Below, one piece after another: positions 48,000-57,080 of a stretch of 64,000 nucleotides of DNA; position 1 is the stretch's first letter, and every line of letters begins with the position of its first letter. A model generated the notes under the pieces. The model worked only from the letters and a program-made list of their open reading frames with translations. It made no database searches and was not told the DNA's origin. Source of the DNA: an uncultured Lachnospiraceae bacterium (GTDB lineage: Bacteria > Bacillota > Clostridia > Lachnospirales > Lachnospiraceae); NCBI GenBank assembly GCA_948794795.1, contig CAQGLR010000006.1, positions 62,001-126,000 of the forward strand, read 5' to 3'. The position numbers were made by a program, and so were the translations under genes.

Positions 48000-50246
48000 A
48001 TGGACAAACCAAGAAGTGAACATTATTTAATTGAATACATAGTAACCTTATTAAATATCCTGGAAAATAACAATATTGATGTTGCTCATATTATGGAATA
48101 CGATGGACAGACAGGATTTTTCTCCTTAATGGAATCACAAAATATATATACAGCATATGAAGTAATAAAGTTTATGGATGAAATGCCAGGTGGATTTTTA
48201 ATTTACCATGCTGATGGCAATGAAGAAATTATTTATGCTAATAAGGCCCTGCTACGTATTTTCAAATGTAATAACCTTAAAGAATTCCGTGAACATACAG
48301 GTAATTCTTTTAAAGGAATAGTATACCATGAAGACCTTGATACAGTAGAAGAAAATATTAAAGAACAAATCAACAGCAGCCAGTATGACCTTGACTATGT
48401 AGAATACAGAATTATATGTAAAGATGGTACAATGCGCTGGATAGAAGACTATGGACACTTTCTCCACAGTAAATCTGTAGGTGATATTTTCTATGTTTTC
48501 CTGGGTGATGCAACAAATAAAAGAAACCGCCAGCTGACAGAAAAAGAAGAAATATTAAATGAGAAAAAGCAAAAAGAACAAAAGCTGCAGAAATTACAAA
48601 GCCTGGTTGAAGAATATGACAAAGAAATAAAACTTATTAACCAGGAACACTTAAGACGCCTTGAAGTTATAGAAGGCCTTAGCGTAAATTATGAATCAAT
48701 TCTTTATGCAGACCTTGACAAAGATATAGTAATGCCATACAGGCTAAGCAGCCGTACTAAATACCAGTTTAAAAACCAGTTCCAGACATGTACATTTACC
48801 TGGTATTTCTCAGATTATATAGATACTTGGGTACACCCTGAAGACCGTGAAGCAGTTTTTATGGCTACTGACCCTGCACATATCAGGGAAAAACTTCTGC
48901 ACACTAAAACGTATTATGTAAACTACCGGGTTATTAATAATGGTGAAATACAATATATACAGCTGCGTATTGTAAACACTGCCAACAAAACACAACAAGT
49001 TTCACAGATTGTTATGGGATACCGCAGTGTTGATGAAGAAATCCGGCGTGAAATGGAACAAAAACAAATATTAGAAGACGCATTAGATAAAGCAGACCTG
49101 GCTATTAAAGCCAAAGATACATTTCTCTCTAATATGTCCCATGATATAAGAACACCATTAAATGCAATTCTTGGATTTACAGAACTTGCCAAAAAACAAG
49201 CCAGTGGCAATGCAAAATTAAAAAAATACCTTAACAAAATTGAAAAATCAGGTAAACAGCTTTTAGACCTGATTGGCAAGGTCCTGGAAATGTCATGGAC
49301 AGAGGGAAGCAATATACAAATAGAAGAAACAGAATGTAACTTGTGTGATATTGTCCAGAATGTATATAACAGCTATTCCGGACAGGCGTCTGAAAAAAAT
49401 ATAACATTCTCTACACACTTCCAGAACCTTGAACATTGTGATGTATATAGTGACCCTGAAAAGCTGCAGCAGATTCTGTCCCAGCTGGCAGACAATGCAA
49501 TAACATATACAAAAAACAATGGTAAAGTCGATATATGTGTAATAGAACTGGAAAAACTTCCAAATGGCTACATAACCTGCCAGTTTATAGTTAAAGATAA
49601 TGGTATTGGCATTAACAAAGAATTCCTGGAACATATTTTTGAACCTTTTGAACGTGAAAAAAACACTACACTAAGTGGTGTACATGGTACAGGTCTTGGT
49701 CTTACAATTACAAAAAGTTACACAGAAATGCTAGGAGGTAAAGTAGATGTAAAAAGCACTATTGGCAAGGGCAGCACATTTACTGTTACATTAAATTTAC
49801 GCATCAATAAACATGAACATATAATTCCTGGCCTTGATAAAAAAGATACCTTTTCACATCTTGCCAATAAGAAAATACTTCTTGTAGAAGACAATGAAAT
49901 CAACTTAGAAATAGAAACTGAAATACTTGAAGGTCTCGGATTTACTATAGAAACAGCTAAAAATGGCCATATCGCTGTTGAGAAAATGAAAAACTCTGAA
50001 CCTGGTGAATTCGGACTGGTACTGATGGATATACAAATGCCAGTAATGGACGGATTACAGGCAACAAAACATATACGTAAGCTTGACAATCCTGAATTAG
50101 CCAATATACCTGTTATTGCATTATCCGCCAATGCTTTTGAAAGTGATAAACGTATGTCAATAGAAAGTGGCATGAATGCACACCTTACAAAACCTATTGA
50201 TGTGCCTGTTCTATTGGAAACAATCCTGAAAGCAATGGAAAACTAA
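48000..50246 (+). CDS. PAS-domain hybrid sensor histidine kinase
   Basis: 748-aa cytoplasmic hybrid kinase with no membrane segment. Domains: PAS near residues 55-180 (YHADGNEEIIYANKALLRIF), a coiled coil at 175-225, a second PAS-like part to about 345 (YVNYRVINNGEIQYIQLRI), HisKA with SNMSHDIRTPLNAILGF near 375, HATPase with QLADNAITYTKNNG and VKDNGIGINKEF near 495-540, and a C-terminal receiver with LLVEDNEIN, VLMDIQMPVMDG (Asp near 676) and LTKPID. GGAGGG precedes the ATG at 48000. Output partner unknown; single gene. Confidence 0.93.
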   Translation: MDKPRSEHYLIEYIVTLLNILENNNIDVAHIMEYDGQTGFFSLMESQNIYTAYEVIKFMDEMPGGFLIYHADGNEEIIYANKALLRIFKCNNLKEFREHTGNSFKGIVYHEDLDTVEENIKEQINSSQYDLDYVEYRIICKDGTMRWIEDYGHFLHSKSVGDIFYVFLGDATNKRNRQLTEKEEILNEKKQKEQKLQKLQSLVEEYDKEIKLINQEHLRRLEVIEGLSVNYESILYADLDKDIVMPYRLSSRTKYQFKNQFQTCTFTWYFSDYIDTWVHPEDREAVFMATDPAHIREKLLHTKTYYVNYRVINNGEIQYIQLRIVNTANKTQQVSQIVMGYRSVDEEIRREMEQKQILEDALDKADLAIKAKDTFLSNMSHDIRTPLNAILGFTELAKKQASGNAKLKKYLNKIEKSGKQLLDLIGKVLEMSWTEGSNIQIEETECNLCDIVQNVYNSYSGQASEKNITFSTHFQNLEHCDVYSDPEKLQQILSQLADNAITYTKNNGKVDICVIELEKLPNGYITCQFIVKDNGIGINKEFLEHIFEPFEREKNTTLSGVHGTGLGLTITKSYTEMLGGKVDVKSTIGKGSTFTVTLNLRINKHEHIIPGLDKKDTFSHLANKKILLVEDNEINLEIETEILEGLGFTIETAKNGHIAVEKMKNSEPGEFGLVLMDIQMPVMDGLQATKHIRKLDNPELANIPVIALSANAFESDKRMSIESGMNAHLTKPIDVPVLLETILKAMEN

Positions 50247-50263
50247 AATAATTTATACTAAAG

Positions 50264-50294
50264 CAGCAGAAATACAAATAACATATTTCTGCTG
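50264..50294. terminator. bidirectional terminator
   Basis: CAGCAGAAATA and TATTTCTGCTG form a perfect 11-bp stem between the converging hybrid kinase and ABC permease genes, followed by TTTAGTAAT on the plus strand. Confidence 0.88.
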
Positions 50295-50326
50295 TTTAGT
50301 AATAATATAAATTCTTTTAATAACAC

Positions 50327-51421
50327 TTAATAATTACAAATATCTGTCTTCATCAGCTTCCTTCCCTGTAAAAATGTTACTGGAATTAAAATAACCAGGT
50401 TACTAACAACCATTCCAGCCATAGACATATTATTATAATAAAAAAGCATTTTCCCATGTTCAATTAAATATAAATTGTTAAACAAATATATCCACAACAT
50501 TATTAAGAACGTTCCTGATATAATTCCAGCAATATCCATTAAGAGCACTTCTGATATAATCTTTAAACGTATTCTGGTTTTTGAAATACCTATTGCATTA
50601 TATAACGCAAATTCACCCTGTCTGTACTGGTACATTCCAGCAAAAGCTGCATTTATTGTAACTGCCATAATAATAGAAAGCAGAATTATAACAAAGAAAT
50701 AAATATAATTAAAATTCCTGAACTGGCTGTCCATATGTTCTTTATAATAATCATTGTCCCCAATAAAAATATTATATTCTGAACCAATCTTGCCAAGCAT
50801 CTCTTTAAATCCATTATTATCCATAGAAGAATTTAAAACCAGATATTCCGCACTATCTGTATCACTAATATAATATATACTATACCCTTCATCATCTGTA
50901 ATTGCATCTAATGTATAATTCTGGTTAGTAAATTCATCCTCTTCTGCTATAAGCGGGTCTCCAAGTTCCATCCCCCTGTTACTTGCCTGCAGACTGCTCA
51001 TTATTACACTTCCATTGCCAAGCTCCTTGTTTTTATCAAGAAGTTTAATTCCAGTAAACTCACAATATGTTTCAAAATCTTCCTTATTGCGGAATGAATA
51101 ATTTGCATCACCTGCATTAAAATTCATAATAGATTCAAAGTATATATCACTAAGCCTTCCCTGTGGCAAAACAGTTATTTTTTTATCTTCTTCCAGCTTT
51201 TTTACTGCTTTATAAAAATCCTCATAACTTTCATCTGTATTATATGGCCGTATCCTTGCGGTTTTTTTATTTCTTTCCATTGAATAACCAAACATCGTAC
51301 TTACATTTGATACATATAGTCCAGCTATATAAATTGCAAATGTAAGCACAAACATAAATACCAGTAAAAATGACCTTTTTTTATTTTGTTTCATATAATA
51401 TAATGCAGAAAATGGTTTCAA
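50327..51421 (-). CDS. FtsX/MacB-like ABC permease
   Basis: 364-aa permease with one N-terminal helix (LLVFMFVLTFAIYIAG, residues 19-35), a 190-residue extracytoplasmic domain, and three C-terminal helices (YIYFFVIILLSIIMAVTI near 245, then IISGTFLIMLWIY and MVVSNLVILIPVTF). This is the MacB/FtsX plan. It starts with TTG overlapping the stop of the ATPase gene (TTGA). It may form a complex with the ATPase and the second permease in a mechanotransmission-type system. Confidence 0.87.
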   Translation of the reverse strand: MKPFSALYYMKQNKKRSFLLVFMFVLTFAIYIAGLYVSNVSTMFGYSMERNKKTARIRPYNTDESYEDFYKAVKKLEEDKKITVLPQGRLSDIYFESIMNFNAGDANYSFRNKEDFETYCEFTGIKLLDKNKELGNGSVIMSSLQASNRGMELGDPLIAEEDEFTNQNYTLDAITDDEGYSIYYISDTDSAEYLVLNSSMDNNGFKEMLGKIGSEYNIFIGDNDYYKEHMDSQFRNFNYIYFFVIILLSIIMAVTINAAFAGMYQYRQGEFALYNAIGISKTRIRLKIISEVLLMDIAGIISGTFLIMLWIYLFNNLYLIEHGKMLFYYNNMSMAGMVVSNLVILIPVTFLQGRKLMKTDICNY

Positions 51422-52095
51422 ATCCCTTCACCACCTCTCCTGCCGCCAGCCATTCCATCCCACATCTCAATAACCTGGTCCGCATCTTTAAGTATCGAAA
51501 GGTCATGTGTAATAACAAGTACAAGATGTGTTTCTGAATACTCCTTAAGAATTCTCATAACAGCAAAAGCATTTTCATGATCCAGCGCTGCTGTAGGCTC
51601 ATCTGCAAAAAGAACTTTAGGATTATTTATCATTGCCCTTCCTATTGCAACACGCTGTCTCTGTCCACCTGAAAGTTTAGATGGCCTTTTTTTCAGTTCC
51701 CTTTCACCCAGCCCAAGTTTTCTTAAAATATCCCCAGCCCTTTCTTCTGTCTGTTTATTACTTTTGTCCGCTGCTATAATAACATTATCCAGTGCTGACA
51801 TATATGGAACTAAAAAATGCCTTTGGAATACAAAACCAAATTCTTTTCTCCTTAAATCTTCTCTTTCATAATCTTTTAAATTAATTATATCTTTTCCATT
51901 ATATAATATTTCACCATCAGTTGGTCTCTTTAATGTAGAAAGACAATACATCAGTGTAGACTTGCCGCTCCCAGACGGGCCAATAAATCCAACCAGCCCT
52001 TTATCTGGCAGTTCAAGGTCAAAACCACCTAAAGCATACATTTTATTTTCTTTTTCAATATCATAAATCATTGTAATATTTTTTACATTAAACAT
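51418..52095 (-). CDS. MacB-type ABC ATPase
   Basis: 225-aa ATPase. Seen: Walker A IGPSGSGKSTLMY near residue 42, Q-loop FVFQRHFLVPYMSALDN, signature KLSGGQRQRVAIGRAM near residue 147, Walker B VLFADEPTAALD, and H-loop VITHD. These are typical LolD/MacB features. ATG at 52095 has AAAGGA upstream. It lies between two FtsX-like permeases, overlapping the second. Confidence 0.93.
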   Translation of the reverse strand: MFNVKNITMIYDIEKENKMYALGGFDLELPDKGLVGFIGPSGSGKSTLMYCLSTLKRPTDGEILYNGKDIINLKDYEREDLRRKEFGFVFQRHFLVPYMSALDNVIIAADKSNKQTEERAGDILRKLGLGERELKKRPSKLSGGQRQRVAIGRAMINNPKVLFADEPTAALDHENAFAVMRILKEYSETHLVLVITHDLSILKDADQVIEMWDGMAGGRRGGEGI

Positions 52096-52111
52096 AGCCA
52101 GAATTCCTTTC

Positions 52112-53278
52112 TTACATATCATCATCTATTGCATCTATTGTTTTTATTTTATATATTTCAAACCTTACTGGTATCTGCAGGATTCCAAACAGTGCAATAT
52201 ATGCACATAATATTTCTATAAGGGTTCCAGGTATAAAGTATAAACATGTAAGCCCAAGTTCTGTTATAAGAAAGATATCCAGTAATTTCATTAAAATAAT
52301 ACTCACTACAGCAGCGCTTAATATTGCAGTTACAAAAACAAACAACATTTCACGCAACATTGAATAATAAACAGCCTTCCTGCTATACCCAATAGATGAA
52401 TACAAGCACCACTCACTGCGTCTGTCTCTCATATATGATATATTTACAATAACTACAAGTATTGCAACAATAACCATAATACCTGCGAATATAAAATTTG
52501 TGGAACCAGAGATTGTATCAATTATTTCATCCTGAAGTTTCTTTTCACCATTTGCCAGGTCTATAAACTCTGAATTCTCCAATATAACTCCCTGTTTTTC
52601 TATTGTCTTTTCAAGATTATGTACAGTGCCATCTGTTACAACACATAATTCAGGATTTGTAAATGTTTTATTATTATTAGCTATACCACATCCAAAATAA
52701 TAATCACATTCAATAATACCAACAATTTTTACATCACTGTTCCTGTTTAAAGTATCACCTTTCTTATAACCATAGTTTTTTATTATCTTTCTGTCTAATA
52801 CAACTTCATCTTCCTTCTCTGGAAGACGTCCATCTGCCAGCTCTGCACCCATATGTTTTAATAACATATCCATTTGTTTTTTATTTGTCATTGGAATTTC
52901 AATATAATAATTTCCAACAATAGAAGTAACATATGCATATTCTGTCTGTACTATAAAGACATCCTCTATACCTTTACACTTTTTAAAATCCCCCTTTATA
53001 CCGTTATATTTCTTATTTACCGCATTCATATGGTCTTCTTCTGTAATACCGTCCTGCAAAATGCCAGCATCAATATCCAGGTCTTTATCTGTTAATAATA
53101 TATATTGTATATATTTGGTACTTTCTGTTAAAACTGACCTGAATGTTTCAGATGTTGTTGATAACAGAAACATTGACATATATGTAATAATAAAAAACAT
53201 AGCCAGGCTTACAACTAAAACAGATACTCTTCTTTTATTATTTTTTATATAATAAAAAGCCGGAATTTTCTGTGACAT
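52112..53278 (-). CDS. FtsX/MacB-like ABC permease
   Basis: 388-aa permease with the same plan as the gene at 50327: an N-terminal helix (VLVVSLAMFFIITYMSMFLL), a large outer domain (residues 45-260, with GRLPEKEDEVVLDRK, the motif by which such proteins are recognised), and three C-terminal helices from about residue 265. ATG at 53278 follows GGAGGTG. It leads the three-gene ABC cluster, downstream of the LuxR-type two-component genes, which suggests regulation by them. Confidence 0.88.
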   Translation of the reverse strand: MSQKIPAFYYIKNNKRRVSVLVVSLAMFFIITYMSMFLLSTTSETFRSVLTESTKYIQYILLTDKDLDIDAGILQDGITEEDHMNAVNKKYNGIKGDFKKCKGIEDVFIVQTEYAYVTSIVGNYYIEIPMTNKKQMDMLLKHMGAELADGRLPEKEDEVVLDRKIIKNYGYKKGDTLNRNSDVKIVGIIECDYYFGCGIANNNKTFTNPELCVVTDGTVHNLEKTIEKQGVILENSEFIDLANGEKKLQDEIIDTISGSTNFIFAGIMVIVAILVVIVNISYMRDRRSEWCLYSSIGYSRKAVYYSMLREMLFVFVTAILSAAVVSIILMKLLDIFLITELGLTCLYFIPGTLIEILCAYIALFGILQIPVRFEIYKIKTIDAIDDDM

Positions 53279-53358
53279 AACACACCTCCTGTAAATATAT
53301 TTTATCTTCAAGGCCTCTGTACAAATATTACAACACTTTTCTGCTAATTAAAAAAGTA

Positions 53359-53388
53359 ACCATAGTCATATCCTTATATGACTATGGT
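53359..53388 (-). terminator. intrinsic terminator of the two-component operon
   Basis: ACCATAGTCATAT and ATATGACTATGGT form a perfect 13-bp stem followed on the minus strand by TACTTTTTTAATT, 17 bp after the response regulator stop. Confidence 0.92.
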
Positions 53389-53404
53389 AATATACGTAAA
53401 ATAT

Positions 53405-54034
53405 TTATTCTTTCATAGCAACAATCAGTTTAGAACGGTCATGTATTCCTGTTTTATCATATATAGAAGAAATATAATTTTTAACTGTCCCTTCTGAAAT
53501 ATATAACTCATCTGCAATCTGCCTGTTATTTAAACCCTTAGCAAGCAGTGTACATATTTCCTTCTCCCTTTCTGTCATATCTGCCAGCAAATCCTCATTT
53601 GCTTCTGCAATATTTTTATTCTTCTGTAAAAGTACCGCCAGACGCTCCATAACCTCGTGTCCAATTACATTCTGCCCTCCCATAATTCCTTCTACTGCAG
53701 CAAGTATAGCATCCTTGCCACCTCCTTTTAATAAATACCCATCCGCTCCGCCAGCGATTGCATTTGTAATATTTTTATCATCATAAAATGTAGTAAGTAC
53801 CAGTATCTTAATCCATGGAAAGCCTTTTTTAATTTCTTTTATAAGTTCAATTCCACCCATACCTTTCATATTCAGGTCAACAAGTGCCATCTGGCATTGC
53901 TTTTCCCTAAGTATAGCTAAAGCCTCTTTGCCGTCATGCGCCATCCCAATTACTTTAATCTGGTTCATTGATAAAATAATTTCAAGGCTTTCAAGTAATA
54001 GTGGTTCATCATCTACCAATAAAACTTCTAACAT
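53405..54034 (-). CDS. NarL/LuxR-family response regulator
   Basis: 209-aa regulator. Seen: receiver with VDDEPLLLESL near residue 7, phospho-Asp in ALVDLNMKGMGG near residue 53, and Lys in LLKGGGKD near 103; a C-terminal LuxR helix-turn-helix with LTEREKEICTLLAKG and IADELYISEGTVKNYIS (residues 145-190). It directly follows the kinase gene and is followed by a terminator. Confidence 0.93.
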   Translation of the reverse strand: MLEVLLVDDEPLLLESLEIILSMNQIKVIGMAHDGKEALAILREKQCQMALVDLNMKGMGGIELIKEIKKGFPWIKILVLTTFYDDKNITNAIAGGADGYLLKGGGKDAILAAVEGIMGGQNVIGHEVMERLAVLLQKNKNIAEANEDLLADMTEREKEICTLLAKGLNNRQIADELYISEGTVKNYISSIYDKTGIHDRSKLIVAMKE

Positions 54035-54103
54035 ATAACAATTCTCCTTTTATACTGCTATTTTAGAATTTGTAAAATAGCATTTCTAAAATGACCATCT
54101 TAT

Positions 54104-55252
54104 TTATTCCAAAGGTATCATAACTTCTGCAAAAAAACCATTATTATTCTTAAATTCTGTACTGCCTCCTGCTTTCTCTGCATATTTTATAATTTTCTTA
54201 ATCCCGAAACCATTCTGTATCCTTTGCATAGCATTTTCACTATTAAAATTGCTCTTTCCATTATCTGCAACAGAAATTTTTAAATGTGTGCTGTCTGCTG
54301 AAAGCCATATATTAAACTTGTCTGCCATTCCATGTTTAACACCATTTACAAGAAATTCTTCCACTGCGCCTGTCAGGAATTCTGTATGTTCATGTGGAAT
54401 CCAGAGTCCTGGCCCAATAATCTCCATATCAAAGTATACTTTAATTTCTGTATCCATTGTAAAGTTATCTATAATAGCTTCTATTTCCATTTTAAAATCA
54501 TCAATATGTATATTTTCTGACTCTTCATCCAAAACCCTCACAGCATGCCTGACAGCTTCAAGTCCCATCTGTATACGCTCATTGGCAATCCTTGCTTTAT
54601 CAGCCGCCCTGCCTGGGTCAGTTTCCCACAACATCCCAGCAGCGTCTAAAGCCATGCTTGCAGCTGTAATTGTATGTCCTACACTATTGTGTATATTCCG
54701 GCTTATATTCTCCCTCTCTTCAAGCCTTGCATTTCTCTCAATAATATTATTCTGCATTATAAGAGCATGGTTTAATTTCTTTTCAGCAAACCCGCTTAAT
54801 GCCAGCTTTTGCATAGACAATATTATTTTATCCTTATAATCTGTATATGCTTCCATAGCTTTCTGCACATACCATATGGCAACAGATAAAGCAAAAACCA
54901 CAATACTCTTTACAATCAGCACTGGGAAAATACTAGAAAAACAATTTATATTACAAACAGCCTGTACAACTGCATATATAACTGGTGGCAGTATAAAACT
55001 TGTCCTTTTATACCCCGCCTGACCAAACAAAAGAAATATTAAAAAACCATCTGATAAAATGCAAAGCATTGTACACAGCACTACTTTTATTATAATTATA
55101 AAAGTATTTATTTCATCTGAAATATTTTCTAATGTAAATACAAATAATAAAAGACCTGCTGTACATAACAAATAATATGGTACTTTCGTATAGAATAACC
55201 CATACACTGCCAGAATTATTGTTAAAGCCTGTGTCCTTAAAAAACTGCCCAT
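54104..55252 (-). CDS. HPK7-type sensor histidine kinase
   Basis: 382-aa kinase. Seen: about five hydrophobic segments in residues 10-135, a HisKA_3 dimerisation part with ENISRNIHNSVGHTITAASM (phospho-His near residue 189), and a HATPase end with VADNGKSNFNSENA and GFGIKKIIKYAEKAGG. The H-box pairs it with the LuxR-type regulator 70 bp downstream. Likely targets are the three ABC genes that follow the operon. Confidence 0.9.
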   Translation of the reverse strand: MGSFLRTQALTIILAVYGLFYTKVPYYLLCTAGLLLFVFTLENISDEINTFIIIIKVVLCTMLCILSDGFLIFLLFGQAGYKRTSFILPPVIYAVVQAVCNINCFSSIFPVLIVKSIVVFALSVAIWYVQKAMEAYTDYKDKIILSMQKLALSGFAEKKLNHALIMQNNIIERNARLEERENISRNIHNSVGHTITAASMALDAAGMLWETDPGRAADKARIANERIQMGLEAVRHAVRVLDEESENIHIDDFKMEIEAIIDNFTMDTEIKVYFDMEIIGPGLWIPHEHTEFLTGAVEEFLVNGVKHGMADKFNIWLSADSTHLKISVADNGKSNFNSENAMQRIQNGFGIKKIIKYAEKAGGSTEFKNNNGFFAEVMIPLE

Positions 55253-55404
55253 ATAAAACCACCTATAATATTATATATTTATTTTTTAAGTATAACAAAG
55301 AAAACATTTTATGCCAAGACAAAATACAAAAATAACATTTTACATATTATGCAAATAGGAGTACACTATATAAATGAAATTAAAATACAGGAGGTATAAT
55401 TAAA

Positions 55405-56115
55405 TTGGCTAAACAGGTAAAAAAACAAAACCAAAATAAAATAGTGCCTATAGTTGTAATTATAACAGCAATAATAGTTATTGTATGCATAGTAGCAGCT
55501 ATTGCCAATAACACCAAAAAAGACGGCAACAAACCAGGACAAAACACAGTACAGGACAAACCAGAAGACAAAACACCAAATCCTTCTGAAAGTAGTACGG
55601 CAGAAGAAACTATATCAAAATGTTATGCAGATATTGTAATTAAAGATTATGGTACAATTACTGTTGAATTAGATGGAAAATCTGCACCTTTAACAGTACA
55701 GAATTTTGTTTCATTAGCTAAAGACGGGTTTTATAATGGACTGACATTCCATAGGATTATAGAAGGCTTTATGATGCAGGGAGGCGACCCAGAAGGTACT
55801 GGCATGGGAGGGTCAGGCCAGACAATCCCTGGTGAATTTATTGCTAATGGGTATAATAACCAGCTGTCACATACCAGAGGTGCAATTTCTATGGCAAGGT
55901 CAAATAACTATAACAGTGCAAGCTCACAGTTTTTTATTGTACACCAGGACTATCCTAGTTTAGATGGACAATATGCAGTTTTTGGTTATGTAACAGAAGG
56001 AATAGAAGTAGTAGATGCTGTATGCACAGATGCACAGCCTGTAGATGGCAATGGTTCTATTGCACCAGACGCACAGCCTGTAATTACTTCTATTACTATA
56101 CGTGATGAAGAGTAA
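55405..56115 (+). CDS. membrane-anchored cyclophilin peptidyl-prolyl isomerase
   Basis: 236-aa protein with a basic N-terminus, one membrane helix (residues 12-34), a Lys/Pro/Thr-rich linker to about 70, and a cyclophilin domain: VQNFVSLAKDGFYNG, TFHRIIEGFMMQGGDPEG near residue 118, and SSQFFIVHQD near 170. Catalytic Arg and Gln are present. It starts with TTG; AGGAGG lies 10 nt upstream and no in-frame ATG is near. It probably folds exported proteins outside the cell. Confidence 0.92.
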   Translation: MAKQVKKQNQNKIVPIVVIITAIIVIVCIVAAIANNTKKDGNKPGQNTVQDKPEDKTPNPSESSTAEETISKCYADIVIKDYGTITVELDGKSAPLTVQNFVSLAKDGFYNGLTFHRIIEGFMMQGGDPEGTGMGGSGQTIPGEFIANGYNNQLSHTRGAISMARSNNYNSASSQFFIVHQDYPSLDGQYAVFGYVTEGIEVVDAVCTDAQPVDGNGSIAPDAQPVITSITIRDEE

Positions 56116-56135
56116 AAGAAAGGATTATTTTTAAT

Positions 56136-56930
56136 ATGGAAAAACCTTGTATTAAATTAATTACAACAGATTTAGACGGCACCCTTTTAAATGACAATAA
56201 AGAAGTCCCTGCTGGTTTCAGGGAATGGGTACTTGGACATAAAGAAATAAAAATGGTAATTGCAAGTGGCAGGCAATATTATAATATCTGCAAACTATTT
56301 CCAGAAATGGAGGACAACCTGGTTTTTATGGCAGAAAACGGCGGGCTGGTTTTTGAGAATAATAAAGCTATCCATATTAATGGAATGTTGCCAGAGGATG
56401 TTATTTACTGTATTGGACATTTCCATACACAAAATAATTTTTCTCTTATTCTTAGTGGTGAAAAAGCTGCTTATATGGAACACTCATCTGAAGAAGCAGA
56501 AAGAAATGCGCATATGTACTATGAAAAACTTGAATTTATTAATAATGTGGCAGATTGTATCCAGAATGACAAAATTATTAAAATCGCTGTATTTATAGAA
56601 AACCATAATGCAGAAGAAGAATACAATAAACTCGGAGAATTTCATAAAAGGCTTGATGCATTGCTCTCTGGGGACTGCTGGATTGATATAGCAAATAAAT
56701 CTGTAAATAAAGGTAATGCAATTAAAATATTACAACAAAAATATAATATAAATCCAAGTGAATGTATAGCATTTGGCGATTACCTTAATGATACAGATAT
56801 GTTATTACAGTGTGGTGAAAGTTATGCCATGCAAAATGCACATCCATCATTAAAAGAAATAGCAAAATATATAGCACCTTCAAATAATGATGAAGGTGTT
56901 ATGAAAATACTGGATAAATTAAATTTGTAA
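56136..56930 (+). CDS. HAD-superfamily Cof-type phosphatase
   Basis: 264-aa hydrolase of the Cof/YbjI type, sugar-phosphate phosphatases. Seen: motif I TTDLDGTLLND (nucleophile Asp near residue 10), motif II VIASGRQYY near residue 43, Lys in VNKGNAIKILQ near residue 192, and motif III FGDYLNDTDML near residue 214. It is 20 bp after the cyclophilin gene and probably in the same transcript. Confidence 0.92.
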   Translation: MEKPCIKLITTDLDGTLLNDNKEVPAGFREWVLGHKEIKMVIASGRQYYNICKLFPEMEDNLVFMAENGGLVFENNKAIHINGMLPEDVIYCIGHFHTQNNFSLILSGEKAAYMEHSSEEAERNAHMYYEKLEFINNVADCIQNDKIIKIAVFIENHNAEEEYNKLGEFHKRLDALLSGDCWIDIANKSVNKGNAIKILQQKYNINPSECIAFGDYLNDTDMLLQCGESYAMQNAHPSLKEIAKYIAPSNNDEGVMKILDKLNL

Positions 56931-56958
56931 AATCCACAAATTATATTGCGCTTTAATA

Positions 56959-57000
56959 CAATGTAATGTAGTTTAGTTAAGTAAAACATAATAATTATAG
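56959..57000 (+). repeat. solo type 1 arm of the palindromic family
   Basis: ATGTAGTTTAGTTAAGTAAA then ACATAATAATTATA aligns with the reverse complement of the right end of copy A (ATATCATTTAGTTAAACAAA, ACCTAATAAATAAA). No second arm is visible. Confidence 0.5.
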
Positions 57001-57080
57001 AACACCAAATCCTGTAATTATTGACAGACAAAATGATATTTTGTAAAATTTATTTTTATCAAAATAGAAAGGAAATAACA